Notes: a model not told the origin generated them from the sequence alone. Shown: positions 6,435 to 15,638, counted from the stretch's first letter. The stretch: DNA of 33,911 nucleotides from Candidatus Eisenbergiella stercorigallinarum (GCA_019120525.1 DWUW01000154.1:1-33911); one strand, 5' to 3'. A program made the numbers and translations.

Positions 6435-9028
6435 TATTTCTGTTTCTCTTTTCTTTTAAAGGTCAGGATGGGCGCAAGCACAGCCATGACGGACAGCCCC
6501 ATGGGATTGCAGGGATGGAACAGCCATTCCACCAGCCCCGCCGCGGCAAAAGCGGTAAAAACGGCAAGCGGGAGCGCCGCGTATTCATCCCGCCGCTCCT
6601 GTCTCCTGCGCAGCCGGTACAGATGATGATACGCATATCGTACCATCTGTATCAACGTCACAACCCCCAGGAGGATAAACGCCGCCCCTGTGATCAGGCC
6701 GTGGTCGTGGATCACCTGCAGATAGGTATTGTGGGCATGGACGGAAAGAGTCCCGTCCTCCAGGGGAACGCCCATCAGCTCGTGTCCCGTCAGGTTCCAC
6801 TGCGCGATATATTTCCGGAACAGGGCCAGGCGTCCGTTGGAAATATCGCCGCCCTCTTCCTCCTCAGACGGCCCGGGGTTCTGCCCCGCGTCCGTCTGCT
6901 CCGCTTCTTCCTCCGTCATCGGGCTGCCGGCAGCTGCTTTTGCGGATACCGTCAGGGCAAGCGCGTCCGCCTCCGCGGGTGCGTCCGTTTCCGTGGCGGG
7001 CACTTCTGAAACAGGATCGGCCTGCGCCATAAAGGTATCCACAAATTCCCGCAGCACCCTGTGTTCATCCCCGAACAGCTTTTCATCAAAGCAATAGGCG
7101 AAACGGGGAAACGTGATATAATTCTCGGAATCAGCACGGTCTCCCCTGTGGATCGCCCATTCCTCCGGGTCAGCCTCCAGTTCAAAAATATAAGGATCGT
7201 CATAGAGCGGCGGGATCAGCCGCACAGCCGAATAAGTAACCGGGAAGCAGGCAAGGACAGTCAAAAGCATCGCTCCTGTTTTGAAAAAGAAAGCCCCGGG
7301 CCGTTCCCTGTAACAGGAAAGCGACACAAACAGCCATATTCCAAGCCCCATCACTCCCGCCGCCAGATATCCGGTCCGCGACAGCGTAAGGATCAGCAGG
7401 GAAGCCGCCGTACCGAACAAAAAGCCGGTCCCCCACCAGGCATACAGCTTACGGGAACGGTGGTAGCGCGCGAGAAAACGTACCAGCAGGGCGGCAAGCA
7501 CCAGTGTCAGATAGCAGGCCGTCACCGTCACGGTATGGAACACAAAATTATACCGGTAAAAATACCAGGTCCGGAAAGGCCGCCGCGCCGCCGCAAAGAC
7601 CAGGGCACAGGCAAAATTCAGGATGATCCCGTTGCAGAAGATCACGCAGAACCGCTTCCTTCTCTCCCAGGCAAGGTAAAACAGGTACAGAAGCCCGAAG
7701 GCAACAGCCAGATAAACAGGCCAACCCCTGGTATTGCGCAGGACAATCAACAGGACCAGAAACACCGCGAGCAGTCCGGCATAGGCAAACGAAACCCTCC
7801 GCAGCTCTGCTCTTTTCCTGAGCAAAATAAGAACCAGCTGGATCAGCACCAGCCCGGCGACGACAAAAAGCACGGCATTCAGCTGTGCCAGCCGGTCCTG
7901 CTCCGGCATCCCGCGGTACTGCAGCCAGTAAAAAAATCCGGCCGCCGCAGAAGCCACGGCCCAGACCAGGCTGCCCACATGGAAAAGCGCCTTCTTCTCA
8001 CACATGGAAAGGAGCACCAGCCCCAGGAAGATCAGCACCTTCCGGTAAGCATAGGCCTGCTGGATATTATACATCGCGTTCATGTAATCGATGCAGCCCC
8101 AGAGTACGCCTGCCCAGAAAACGGTCTGGAGAGTATCCATCCCCTTATCCAGCAGGTTCTCCCTCACAGTGAGGGTCAGCGGCCGGATATCATCCCTTTT
8201 CGCGTTCACCACATAGAAAAGGACAGCGGCAGAAATGAGGATCCCGGCACAGTATACCATCTTATCCGCGCGGACGCCCCCATAATAGTCAAAGATCAGC
8301 ACGGCGGCAAGCCAGGCGGCGGTTCCCGCAGCGATCAGCGGATTGCATACCGCCCGGAAAAGCCATTGTACCCTTACCTCCCGGCCCTTACCTGCTTTCC
8401 TTGCCGCGTTTTCCGTAAGCAGCACAAAAAAGCCGGCAAGCAGGGCGATCCCCGCCATCAGCCCGGCCTTCTGGGGAAGGCTTAAGGGATCTGAATAAGT
8501 AAAGGCCATGGGGATGTTCTTCCCGACCTGCTCCCGGATTTCGCCGCCTTCCTCTACATAATAATAATTGCCGTAAACCGTCAGCCCCGATTCTCCGGTA
8601 TTCTGCCAGCCCAGCAGCAGCTCCTCCTCCGGATGGCTGATCTGCCAGACATAGGCCCTCCCGGCCTCCGTCTGAAACTCCACCGGGATCGTGAAAAAGC
8701 CCGGCGCGGTATAAGTATCCAACGCCACATTCCGGGAAAACAGCGTCTCTCCCAGATCGTTGGAAACGGTAAAGTTGACCACCTTCCGGGACAGATCGTT
8801 TTCCGCGAAAATGCTGACGCTTTCCAGATATCCGCCGTCCGCGATGAATACCTGCTGGATACGGTCATTTGCCCCTACGGCCTCCGTCGTCCCGGCCGTC
8901 GCCTGGTTTCCCGCCACCGTCCGCACACCGTCCAGGATCCCGGCGGGTCCCACGAGCAGCATCAGCACGGCCGCATAGCACAGAATCGCATATTCGATTG
9001 CCCGGCTTCTTTTCAGCTTTCTGTTCAT
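6434..9028 (-). CDS. O-antigen ligase/polymerase family (Wzy_C) membrane protein
   Basis: This 864-residue polytopic protein should use a lipid-linked glycan on the outer face of the membrane, either to polymerise it or to transfer it to an acceptor. After one N-terminal helix, residues about 40-190 form a beta-rich extracytoplasmic domain, followed by a dozen or so hydrophobic helices. The large outer loop ends in the family motif HAHNTYLQVIHDHG (H764, H766, N767). Residues about 665-730 of that loop are an acidic Ala/Pro/Glu-rich stretch that looks disordered. It overlaps the upstream DUF6020-like gene by four bases (ATGA) and the pglF-like gene by one. It is longer than most ligases because of the extra N-terminal domain and the loop. 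Ligase, polymerase and oligosaccharyltransferase cannot be told apart by sequence alone. Confidence 0.85.
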   Translation of the reverse strand: MNRKLKRSRAIEYAILCYAAVLMLLVGPAGILDGVRTVAGNQATAGTTEAVGANDRIQQVFIADGGYLESVSIFAENDLSRKVVNFTVSNDLGETLFSRNVALDTYTAPGFFTIPVEFQTEAGRAYVWQISHPEEELLLGWQNTGESGLTVYGNYYYVEEGGEIREQVGKNIPMAFTYSDPLSLPQKAGLMAGIALLAGFFVLLTENAARKAGKGREVRVQWLFRAVCNPLIAAGTAAWLAAVLIFDYYGGVRADKMVYCAGILISAAVLFYVVNAKRDDIRPLTLTVRENLLDKGMDTLQTVFWAGVLWGCIDYMNAMYNIQQAYAYRKVLIFLGLVLLSMCEKKALFHVGSLVWAVASAAAGFFYWLQYRGMPEQDRLAQLNAVLFVVAGLVLIQLVLILLRKRAELRRVSFAYAGLLAVFLVLLIVLRNTRGWPVYLAVAFGLLYLFYLAWERRKRFCVIFCNGIILNFACALVFAAARRPFRTWYFYRYNFVFHTVTVTACYLTLVLAALLVRFLARYHRSRKLYAWWGTGFLFGTAASLLILTLSRTGYLAAGVMGLGIWLFVSLSCYRERPGAFFFKTGAMLLTVLACFPVTYSAVRLIPPLYDDPYIFELEADPEEWAIHRGDRADSENYITFPRFAYCFDEKLFGDEHRVLREFVDTFMAQADPVSEVPATETDAPAEADALALTVSAKAAAGSPMTEEEAEQTDAGQNPGPSEEEEGGDISNGRLALFRKYIAQWNLTGHELMGVPLEDGTLSVHAHNTYLQVIHDHGLITGAAFILLGVVTLIQMVRYAYHHLYRLRRRQERRDEYAALPLAVFTAFAAAGLVEWLFHPCNPMGLSVMAVLAPILTFKRKEKQK

Positions 9029-10935
9029 GACGTCTTTTCTATCCTTTTTTCCGACATCGTCGTATTAGTATAGCATAATTTCCCCCGGCTTACAACAAGT
9101 GCCAGGACCGGCAGCGCGAACCAGAGGATCAGCACATATCGCACCAGGCTGGCAGGCCCCAACAGGACAGTCAGCCAGTTCAGCCCGGCCGGAAGGAAGA
9201 CGGCGGCCGTCCGCAGGTTCCGGTTCCTGATCAGGAAGCCGGCCCCAGCCGCATAGGCCCAGAACAGAAAGCCCGGTGAAAACAGCATGGACAGCACGGG
9301 CATCCGCTGCTGGAACAGTTCAAGGCTCATCTTCTCAAACAGGCCGTCCAGCCAGGGAAGAAAGCTATTCCGCTCTCCCGGGAGCTCCGTTTCGTAGCCG
9401 AAATAGGAGCTGTCCCCGTAGGTGAAGGTAAATACCACATTGCCTTCATAGCAGTCCAGCACCGCGTCCGGATACCAGAATCCGTAGGAGGTGAGAAACC
9501 AGGCGTTCAGATAGGAGGCCGGAGCCTTCCTGAAAACGGACAGCCAGAGCTTCCAGAAGGAAGCCTTGTCCGACGCGTAAGCTTCATTGTTGAAGGAAAT
9601 CTTTACGTTGTCGCTGAGCTTCGGCGTATAGCGAAGAAGCGCTTCTTCCGGAAGAAAGGAAAACAGCGTTTCCTCCTCCTGCCGCGTAAAGGTCTCCGGG
9701 CTGAGCGTCCAGGTCCGGGCAAGCTGCTGGATCGGGACGGTAAGCATCTCCTGGTTTTCCGAATCCTGCGCGTGGAAAGCCGTCTTCAGGCCCACATTCG
9801 TTCCCAGAGCCAGGGCCAGGGCCGCAAGGCTGAAAAGCGCGGCTTTAAACCGCCGCTTCCTTCCGGCAAGCGCTGCAAGCACCGGGATCAGAAGGATCAG
9901 GATATACAGGCCGTTATGGCGCGTCAGGGCCATCACAGCCATGCAGACGGCCAGAAGGGACAGCCTTTGGGGGCTGCCGAAAAAGGCCTCCCTCTCCTGC
10001 GCCCCCTGCAGCAGCAATACCGTTACCGCCAGCATCGCCGCCGAATACAGGGTATCCTTGGCCGAACAGAGCACGTACATCTGGATCACCGGAAAAAAGG
10101 CAAAGTACAGCGTCCCTGCGGCCCGCAGCCACAGAGGCGCACCTTTTTTCCGGATAAGCTCCATCGTCCAGACAAACACGCAGGCCAGCACCGCCATCTG
10201 GAACAGCATATAGCAGGCGATCCCCGCGTTATAGCTTCCAAACACCCTGTTCCCCGCGCTGACGATCCCTCCCAGCAGAAGGACGTGCAGGAGCGGATGA
10301 TGGGTGCTAAACCGTCTCTGCGCCACCTGATTGAACTCCTCCTGGGCATCATAGACGAAAAAGCCCGGCCACACCGCAAGGAGCACGGTCCCCCAGACAA
10401 GCAGGAAAAACAGGAAAACAATCAGCCGCCGCTTTCCCACAGGCAGGCTCTCCCAACGGGACACAAGAGCATGCGTCCAGGCAGGCTTCCTTCCGGCAGG
10501 TTCCGCCCCGCCCTGCCCACTTCCGGCCGTCTCCCGGCGCCTGCCTTGTTCCCGCGCCGGCCGGTTCTCCAGAAGCCCGTACAGCCGCTCCAGCAGGGCG
10601 GCAAAAAACAGGGTCAGAAAAGGCAGGGACAGCCACATTTCCGGATCTGAAAGGAGCAGATAGCCCTCCGCCTCCAGCCGGCTTCCAAACGTACAGGCCA
10701 GCACAAAGCCGAAGGAAAGCAGCAGGACGACGATGCTTCCCGCGCCTTTCCAGCCTGCTGACAGCGCGCGGCGCACCTGCGGGAATGCCAGAAGGAACAC
10801 CGTTACGGACAGGAAGCTGTTGGAAAAACCCAGGCCGCGCCCTTCAGGAAGGAGCATCTGCGGCAGAAAGAACACTCCCGCAAGCGTGACCGCCAAGGCG
10901 GCAGGCAGATTACCGTTCTTCTCCGTCATCCTCAT
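9025..10935 (-). CDS. DUF6020-like polytopic membrane protein, possible GT-C glycosyltransferase
   Basis: This 636-residue protein has many transmembrane helices. Its most telling segment is residues 189-220, WPGFFVYDAQEEFNQ then FSTHHPLLHVLLLG, which I recognise from DUF6020 proteins of Gram-positive bacteria. The acidic YDAQEE in the first outer loop resembles the catalytic loop of GT-C enzymes that use polyprenyl-phosphate sugars. Residues about 122-165 form a hydrophilic, charged insert between helices. The start at 10935 overlaps the end of the GtrB-like gene by 26 bases and has GGGAG ten bases upstream; a second ATG two codons in is also possible. Its position right behind the polyprenyl-phosphate glycosyltransferase suggests it uses that product, which is inference. 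Confidence 0.75.
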   Translation of the reverse strand: MRMTEKNGNLPAALAVTLAGVFFLPQMLLPEGRGLGFSNSFLSVTVFLLAFPQVRRALSAGWKGAGSIVVLLLSFGFVLACTFGSRLEAEGYLLLSDPEMWLSLPFLTLFFAALLERLYGLLENRPAREQGRRRETAGSGQGGAEPAGRKPAWTHALVSRWESLPVGKRRLIVFLFFLLVWGTVLLAVWPGFFVYDAQEEFNQVAQRRFSTHHPLLHVLLLGGIVSAGNRVFGSYNAGIACYMLFQMAVLACVFVWTMELIRKKGAPLWLRAAGTLYFAFFPVIQMYVLCSAKDTLYSAAMLAVTVLLLQGAQEREAFFGSPQRLSLLAVCMAVMALTRHNGLYILILLIPVLAALAGRKRRFKAALFSLAALALALGTNVGLKTAFHAQDSENQEMLTVPIQQLARTWTLSPETFTRQEEETLFSFLPEEALLRYTPKLSDNVKISFNNEAYASDKASFWKLWLSVFRKAPASYLNAWFLTSYGFWYPDAVLDCYEGNVVFTFTYGDSSYFGYETELPGERNSFLPWLDGLFEKMSLELFQQRMPVLSMLFSPGFLFWAYAAGAGFLIRNRNLRTAAVFLPAGLNWLTVLLGPASLVRYVLILWFALPVLALVVSRGKLCYTNTTMSEKRIEKTS

Positions 10936-11863
10936 TTTTTACGATCTCCCGTATCACATACTGCGGCGCATTATTCATACAGATATACATCCTCCCCACG
11001 TATTCCCCGATCATGCCCAGCATCAGCATCAGCATTCCGCCTATGAACACGATCGCCGACATCAGGGCGCTGAAGCCCACGGGAACCAGAGGGTTTACCA
11101 GCTTCTTGACAATGGTGTACAGCCCGTAAAGAAAGCCCAGGGCCGCACAGCCCGTACCCACCATGGTGGCGATGCGAAGCGGTTTTTCACTGAAGGAGGT
11201 GAAGCCGTTGAACCACAGGGAAAACAGCTTTCCCAGAGTATATCCCGATTCGCCCTCCCGCCGGTCATGATGCTCCACCGTCACGTTTTTAATGTTCTTC
11301 GTCGCCCGCAGGACCAGCCCGATCACATAAGGAAAGGCGTTCTGGTAACGCAGCATCTCATCCACGATGAACCGCTTCGCCGCGAAAAAGCTGGAAATAT
11401 ACAGATTCTTCGGCTTCCCCAGCATAAAGCAGAGCATCCAGTCGTTTATGCGGCTGCCGAAATTACGGAAGGCATTGTGATGCTTGTGCTCATATTTCGC
11501 GTATACCACATCGCTCCCTTCCTCCAGCCCCTGAAGGAGGCTGCCGATAGCGGCTGCCGGCGTCTGTCCGTCGTCGTCCAGACACACCAGAAGCTCTCCC
11601 TTCATCTGCCGGAACCCCGCCATCAGCGCCGCGTGCTGTCCGAAGTTCCTTGCCAGGTTCACGCCGGTGATATAAGGCTTCTCCTGACAGAGCCTGCGGA
11701 TGGCCTCAAAGGTTCCGTCCGGCGAACAGTCGTTGACCAGGATGATCTCATAAGCGTACCTGTCCTCCAGTTTTTCCATTTCCCTGTCGATATCCGCAAC
11801 CACCCCCGCGATCATCGTCTCCGAGCGGTAACAGGGGATCACAATACTGACCAGCTTTTTCAT
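10910..11863 (-). CDS. GT2 polyprenyl-phosphate glycosyltransferase (GtrB/ArnC/DPM1-like)
   Basis: This 317-residue GT-A enzyme should make an undecaprenyl-phosphate monosaccharide on the inner face of the membrane. It opens MKKLVSIVIPCYRSE and carries ILVNDCSPDGT (D45), NFGQHAALMAGF and LDDDGQ (D96-D98), followed by two C-terminal membrane helices (about 225-255 and 263-290) and RMYICMNNAPQYVI. This layout is typical of GtrB and ArnC. An upstream ATG at 11881 directly follows the GNAT stop; I prefer the one at 11863 because AGAGGG lies just before it and family members begin there. No small GtrA-type flippase is seen. The several GT-C-like proteins in this operon are natural users of the product. 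The sugar is unknown. Confidence 0.9.
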   Translation of the reverse strand: MKKLVSIVIPCYRSETMIAGVVADIDREMEKLEDRYAYEIILVNDCSPDGTFEAIRRLCQEKPYITGVNLARNFGQHAALMAGFRQMKGELLVCLDDDGQTPAAAIGSLLQGLEEGSDVVYAKYEHKHHNAFRNFGSRINDWMLCFMLGKPKNLYISSFFAAKRFIVDEMLRYQNAFPYVIGLVLRATKNIKNVTVEHHDRREGESGYTLGKLFSLWFNGFTSFSEKPLRIATMVGTGCAALGFLYGLYTIVKKLVNPLVPVGFSALMSAIVFIGGMLMLMLGMIGEYVGRMYICMNNAPQYVIREIVKNEDDGEER

Positions 11864-11881
11864 TCTGCCCTCTTTCTCCAT

Positions 11882-12421
11882 CTATCTGTTTTCCGGAAAC
11901 AGGACCGCCATCAGGATCAGGTCCCTCCGGCTTCCGTCCGCATTCCTGATCTCATCTCTCAGCAGGGCTTCCTGCCGGAATCCGGCTTTCTCATAGCTCC
12001 TGACTGCCGCGGTATTGTCCGCGAACACCCGCAGGGACAGCTTATGAAGCTTCAGCGTATCCCGGGCGAAAGCGATGGCTCCCTTCGCCGCAAGCGTACC
12101 ATAGCCTTTTCCCGCGGCATCCGCCTCGCCGATGAAGATCCCGTATTCCCCCTTTTCGTTTTTCCGGTCGATATCCCGGATATAGACGCTTCCCACCGGC
12201 CGGTCCGTCCCTGTCTCACAGAGAATGAACTGGACTACCTCCCCGGCCGCGACCCTGGTTTCCATCCAGTTCAGATGTCCCTGCCTGGTAAATGGCCTCT
12301 GGTCGATGAAATTCTTCCTTACCCGGTCGGAATTACGCCATCTTATGATCCGGTCCGTATCCTCCAGGGTAATAGGCCGGAAATAGACCGGCCCAAGATC
12401 GATCTTCTCTTCGTTTCTCAT
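11882..12421 (-). CDS. GNAT N-acetyltransferase, PseH/WecD-like
   Basis: This 179-residue GNAT enzyme probably acetylates the free 4-amino group of a nucleotide amino sugar with acetyl-CoA. It has VYFRPITLEDTDRIIRWRN at residues 12-30, the GHLNWMETR segment, a beta-strand pair ending EYGIFIG, and the acetyl-CoA loop AAGKGYGT (about 102-109), then NTAAVRSYEKAGFR. The IIRWRN opening is shared with PseH and related sugar acetyltransferases. Two aminotransferases in the operon (PglE-like and WecE) could supply its substrate. PglD, the usual hexapeptide-repeat acetyltransferase for bacillosamine, is absent, so this GNAT may stand in for it. The ATG at 12421 lies inside the end of the upstream gene; a 33-residue longer frame is unlikely. 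Confidence 0.85.
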   Translation of the reverse strand: MRNEEKIDLGPVYFRPITLEDTDRIIRWRNSDRVRKNFIDQRPFTRQGHLNWMETRVAAGEVVQFILCETGTDRPVGSVYIRDIDRKNEKGEYGIFIGEADAAGKGYGTLAAKGAIAFARDTLKLHKLSLRVFADNTAAVRSYEKAGFRQEALLRDEIRNADGSRRDLILMAVLFPENR

Positions 12422-12464
12422 ATCTCTTTCCCGCTCCTTCCGGGCGACGCGGCACAGAACCGCC

Positions 12465-14453
12465 TCATTCTCTTTCCAGCCGCCAGACATACAGGCTCCT
12501 TCCTTCCGCCGCGATCTCATCCTCCGGTGTCAGGACGGCGCTTTTTCCCTGCCCCGCGAGCAGTCCTGTCAGCCAGCTCCAGTCCGTTTCCGGCTCTCCT
12601 ACCAGCCTGATCTTTTTCCCTTCCGAAACAGCCTGTCCCATGCTTTCATATCCAAAGGCGGCAAGCTTCTTTTCACTGTGCGGGCTCTTGCACAGCCAGC
12701 CTCCCAGAAGGTCATAATTTCCCGGCGCGCTTTTTTCCGAAAACAGCTTCTCCGAAAAATCCACGGTGGACATCACATCCGCCAGGTACAGAAGTCCCCC
12801 ATGGTCTTCATAATAAGAAAGAGCCGCCAGGTTCACCGCGTTTACCTGCTGTCTGCGGAAGAATTCCGCCTGTGTGCGTTCCGCCTGTCCGGGAAGGAAG
12901 CAGATCCCAACCGCCAGGCAGAAAAGCGCTGCCGCCGCAGGCAGAACAGCCGGAAACCTTCCGGATCCCGCAGGCGGCACAGCACGAGGCTTTCCCGTCC
13001 CGGCCCAAGGTCCGCAAGCCATGGTGTCCAGAAGCAGCCAGCCAAGCAGGATCAGCTCGCAGAAATACAAAGGATGGCTGATCCGCTCCGGCACCCGCTC
13101 CCGCAGGATGAGATACATCCACAGGCCGCTTCGCACCGCGCCCAGAAGCAGAAGCTTCCAGAGGATACCGGTCCGGCGGCCGGAACTGCCTTCCCGGCGG
13201 CCGGCGGCCGCATCAGAAGTCCCCGTCTGCCCGACGCCGCCCTTTCCCCGCCGGAGCCATCTGGCCCATTCCCCTGCGGCCGCCGAAAGAAGCAGCGCTA
13301 CGGGCCCGGCTTCCGGAAGCAGCCAGGGAAGCTGGTCGTCCGGCACGATGGCGCGGTTATTTCTCAGCCGCTGGACATAGAGCCACAGCCCTTCCGAAGG
13401 GCTGTGCGCGAAGGCTCCCTGCGTTTTTCTTCCATAAGCCGCCACCTGCTCCATTACCGAAGCGCCGATGGCATCGTCCGCCCCGTAATTATAATTGGAA
13501 AGCAGCTCACACTGCTCCCGCGAAAGCCCCAGTTCTTCGTAAAAGGCCCGGTTATCCTCCCAGGAGCGCAGATCGGCGCCGGAAAAATCATAGACCTCCG
13601 TCCTGGCGTCAAACAGCCGCTCAAACTCCCGCCAGGCAGGATCCGAACAGGCCAGCCGGTCCGCCCCCAGGCAGATCAGAAGCCCCGCCGCGATCCAGCC
13701 GAACAGCCCCGCAAAGGCAGCCATGTTTTTTTTCGTGAAAACAGGGCGGCAGCCCGACCACTTCCAGATTCCCGCCACGCCCGCCAGCGGCAGAAGGAGA
13801 AGCCCCATCTCGCTTCGCAGGCAGAAGGCGAGCCAGAACAGGAGCGCCGCGGGCAGGCAACGGAGCCAGAAGGATACGGCGCTTTCTTCCTTTCCCGGAA
13901 CCGCCAGGTTTCGTGGAACCGCCAGGTTTCGTGGAACCGTCAGGTTTCGTGGGACCGTCAGGAAATAAAAGACTGCCGCCGCCGCGAGGAGCCCCGCCGT
14001 CACCGTGTACTGGACGAATACCAGGTGGTACAGCAGGCAGACCGCCGCAATCAGGGTTTCCAGGAAACACATCAGAAGCTTCTTCCAGACCGGGCAGGAT
14101 GGACAGCCCGCGCACGCCTCCAGCCAGAGAAGGCTCCGCCGCAGGATCAGGAAAACGCTCCCCGCCTGGCACAGCCAGAGAAAGGCCCCAAAGACAGGCT
14201 GTCCCGGAAGCAGGCGGTACAGGCCCGCAAGCAGGGCGCCAAGCGGCCACAGAAGCTGGGCGGTCAGGGCCTCCGGTTCCCCGGTATAGACGCCGGAAAG
14301 GATGTCCCGGATCAGCACGTCGTCGTTCAGGTCATAATAATAATCCCAGGCCAGGCCCGCCGCGAGAAACAGGATCAGGCAGCAGAAGCCCGGGATCAGC
14401 CAGTTTTCTCCTTTTTTCAGATAGCCGGCACGTTTTTGCCATTTAGCGTCCAT
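12465..14453 (-). CDS. Unassigned polytopic membrane protein with internal minisatellite
   Basis: This 662-residue protein has about twelve hydrophobic helices and a hydrophilic C-terminal region of about 130 residues. I do not recognise a named family with confidence. The first outer loop reads DYYYDLNDDVLIRDILSG (37-54), and such acidic pairs after helix 1 are common in GT-C-type enzymes. Residues about 165-186 are a repeat TVPRN-L-TVPRN-L-AVPRN-L-AVPG encoded by an 18-base minisatellite. The loop around residues 405-425 is rich in Gly, Arg and Ala. The gene overlaps the end of wecE by 11 bases and the start of the GNAT frame region. A glycan-modifying membrane transferase is the most likely job, by context only. 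Confidence 0.75.
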   Translation of the reverse strand: MDAKWQKRAGYLKKGENWLIPGFCCLILFLAAGLAWDYYYDLNDDVLIRDILSGVYTGEPEALTAQLLWPLGALLAGLYRLLPGQPVFGAFLWLCQAGSVFLILRRSLLWLEACAGCPSCPVWKKLLMCFLETLIAAVCLLYHLVFVQYTVTAGLLAAAAVFYFLTVPRNLTVPRNLAVPRNLAVPGKEESAVSFWLRCLPAALLFWLAFCLRSEMGLLLLPLAGVAGIWKWSGCRPVFTKKNMAAFAGLFGWIAAGLLICLGADRLACSDPAWREFERLFDARTEVYDFSGADLRSWEDNRAFYEELGLSREQCELLSNYNYGADDAIGASVMEQVAAYGRKTQGAFAHSPSEGLWLYVQRLRNNRAIVPDDQLPWLLPEAGPVALLLSAAAGEWARWLRRGKGGVGQTGTSDAAAGRREGSSGRRTGILWKLLLLGAVRSGLWMYLILRERVPERISHPLYFCELILLGWLLLDTMACGPWAGTGKPRAVPPAGSGRFPAVLPAAAALFCLAVGICFLPGQAERTQAEFFRRQQVNAVNLAALSYYEDHGGLLYLADVMSTVDFSEKLFSEKSAPGNYDLLGGWLCKSPHSEKKLAAFGYESMGQAVSEGKKIRLVGEPETDWSWLTGLLAGQGKSAVLTPEDEIAAEGRSLYVWRLERE
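13897..13962. repeat. 18-base tandem repeat (about 3.7 copies) inside a membrane-protein gene
   Basis: Units begin at 13897, 13915, 13933 and 13951. The plus-strand unit is ggaaccgccaggtttcgt, with C-to-T and A-to-G changes in later copies and the last unit incomplete. Because 18 is a multiple of three, copy changes keep the reading frame and only lengthen or shorten a VPRN(L)(A/T) linker between two membrane helices of the minus-strand gene. It is a typical slippage-prone minisatellite. Confidence 0.9.
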
Positions 14454-15573
14454 AGAATTCCTTTACCCTGCCGCAGATCTCGCTCACCTGATCCCGCGTC
14501 AGCCCGTAATACAGAGGCAGGCGCAGAAGCCGCTCGCTCTCCTTCGTGGTATATCGGTCCTCCCCGTGGAACCGGCCGTACTTCAGGCCCGCGGGCGCGG
14601 AGTGCAGCGGCACATAATGGAACACGGCCAGAATGCCGTTCTTCTTCAGGAAATCGATCAGCGCCGTCCGCTCCGCCATATCCTTCGTCTTCACATAGAA
14701 CATGTGCCCGTTCTGCTTACAGTGCCCCGGCACGTAAGGAAGCTCTACAATCCCCGCCTCCTGCAGGCAGGAAAGCTCTTCCCGGTACTGCTCCCAGACG
14801 GCAAGACGGGCGGCGGTGATCTGATCCGCCAACTCCAGCTGGGCGTAGAGGTAGGCCGCGTTCAGCTCGCTGGGAAGGTAGCTGGAGCCGTAATTCTGCC
14901 AGCGGTACTTATCCACCTGGCCGCGGTAATATTTGCTCCGGTCCGTCCCCTTTTCCCGGAAGATCTCCGCGTTCTCGATATCCTCCTCATGGGCGATAAG
15001 AAGCGCGCCGCCCTCTCCGGAGCTGACGTTCTTGGTCTCATGAAAGCTGAAGCAGCCGAAATCGCCGATGGTTCCCAGCGCCCTGCCCTTATATTCCGCC
15101 AGGATCCCCTGGGCCGCGTCCTCCACCACGAACAGGCTGTGCCGTTTCGCGATATCCATGATCTCGTCCATCTCGCAGCCCACGCCGGCATAATGGACCG
15201 GAACGATCCCTTTCGTTTTCTCCGTGATGGCGTCCTCGATCAGCTTCTCATCGATGTTCATGGTGTCCGGACGGATGTCCACAAATACGGGCGTCGCCCC
15301 CCGCAGCACGAAAGCGTCCGCGGCGGACACAAAATTGAAGGAGGGCATGATCACCTCATCCCCCGGCCCTACGCCAGTAAGCAGCGCCGCCAGCTCCGTA
15401 GCGTGGGTGCAGGAGGTGGTGAGCAGGCATTTCTTCGTCCCCGTGCGCGATTCGATCCACTCGCTGCACTTTTTCGTGAACTCCCCGTCGCCGCAGATCT
15501 TCTGGTTTTCCACAGCCTGCCTCATATATTCCATTTCTTTTCCCGTAAAGGGGGGTACGTTAAAATTGATCAT
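14443..15573 (-). CDS. wecE: dTDP-4-amino-4,6-dideoxygalactose transaminase (WecE/RffA)
   Basis: This 376-residue PLP aminotransferase is expected to convert dTDP-4-keto-6-deoxyglucose to dTDP-4-amino-4,6-dideoxy-D-galactose (dTDP-Fuc4N). It follows enterobacterial WecE almost motif for motif: KICGDGEFTKKC, TTSCTHATELAALL, GDEVIMPSFNFVSAADAFVL, RPDTMNIDE, VPVHYAGVGCEMD, VVEDAAQG, FSFHETKN with Schiff-base K181, GTDRSKYYRGQVDKYRW and HGEDRYTTKESERLLRLPL. An AAGGAAGGAAA site precedes the ATG. The dTDP-sugar precursor enzymes RmlA and RmlB are not in the window. The GNAT two genes downstream could form dTDP-Fuc4NAc, as WecD does. Family assignment is very secure; the product is inferred from it. 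Confidence 0.95.
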   Translation of the reverse strand: MINFNVPPFTGKEMEYMRQAVENQKICGDGEFTKKCSEWIESRTGTKKCLLTTSCTHATELAALLTGVGPGDEVIMPSFNFVSAADAFVLRGATPVFVDIRPDTMNIDEKLIEDAITEKTKGIVPVHYAGVGCEMDEIMDIAKRHSLFVVEDAAQGILAEYKGRALGTIGDFGCFSFHETKNVSSGEGGALLIAHEEDIENAEIFREKGTDRSKYYRGQVDKYRWQNYGSSYLPSELNAAYLYAQLELADQITAARLAVWEQYREELSCLQEAGIVELPYVPGHCKQNGHMFYVKTKDMAERTALIDFLKKNGILAVFHYVPLHSAPAGLKYGRFHGEDRYTTKESERLLRLPLYYGLTRDQVSEICGRVKEFYGR

Positions 15574-15638
15574 AAGCGTTTCCTTCCTTTTTCATTCTGC
15601 CGGCATTCCGCCGCCGTCCTGCCTTCAGGGCCGCGGCC

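Noticed and set aside
4968..6626. Long plus-strand open frame (552 codons)
   Set aside because: Antisense to the PglF-like gene, which has a full set of catalytic motifs.
10733..12610. Long plus-strand open frame (625 codons)
   Set aside because: It runs antisense through the DUF6020-like, GtrB-like and GNAT genes. Its product is His/Arg/Pro-rich with no domain, typical of a GC-rich shadow.
12678..14819. Long plus-strand open frame (713 codons)
   Set aside because: Antisense to the repeat-bearing membrane protein and the end of wecE. The product is Arg/Pro/Gln-rich, with no motif or ribosome site.
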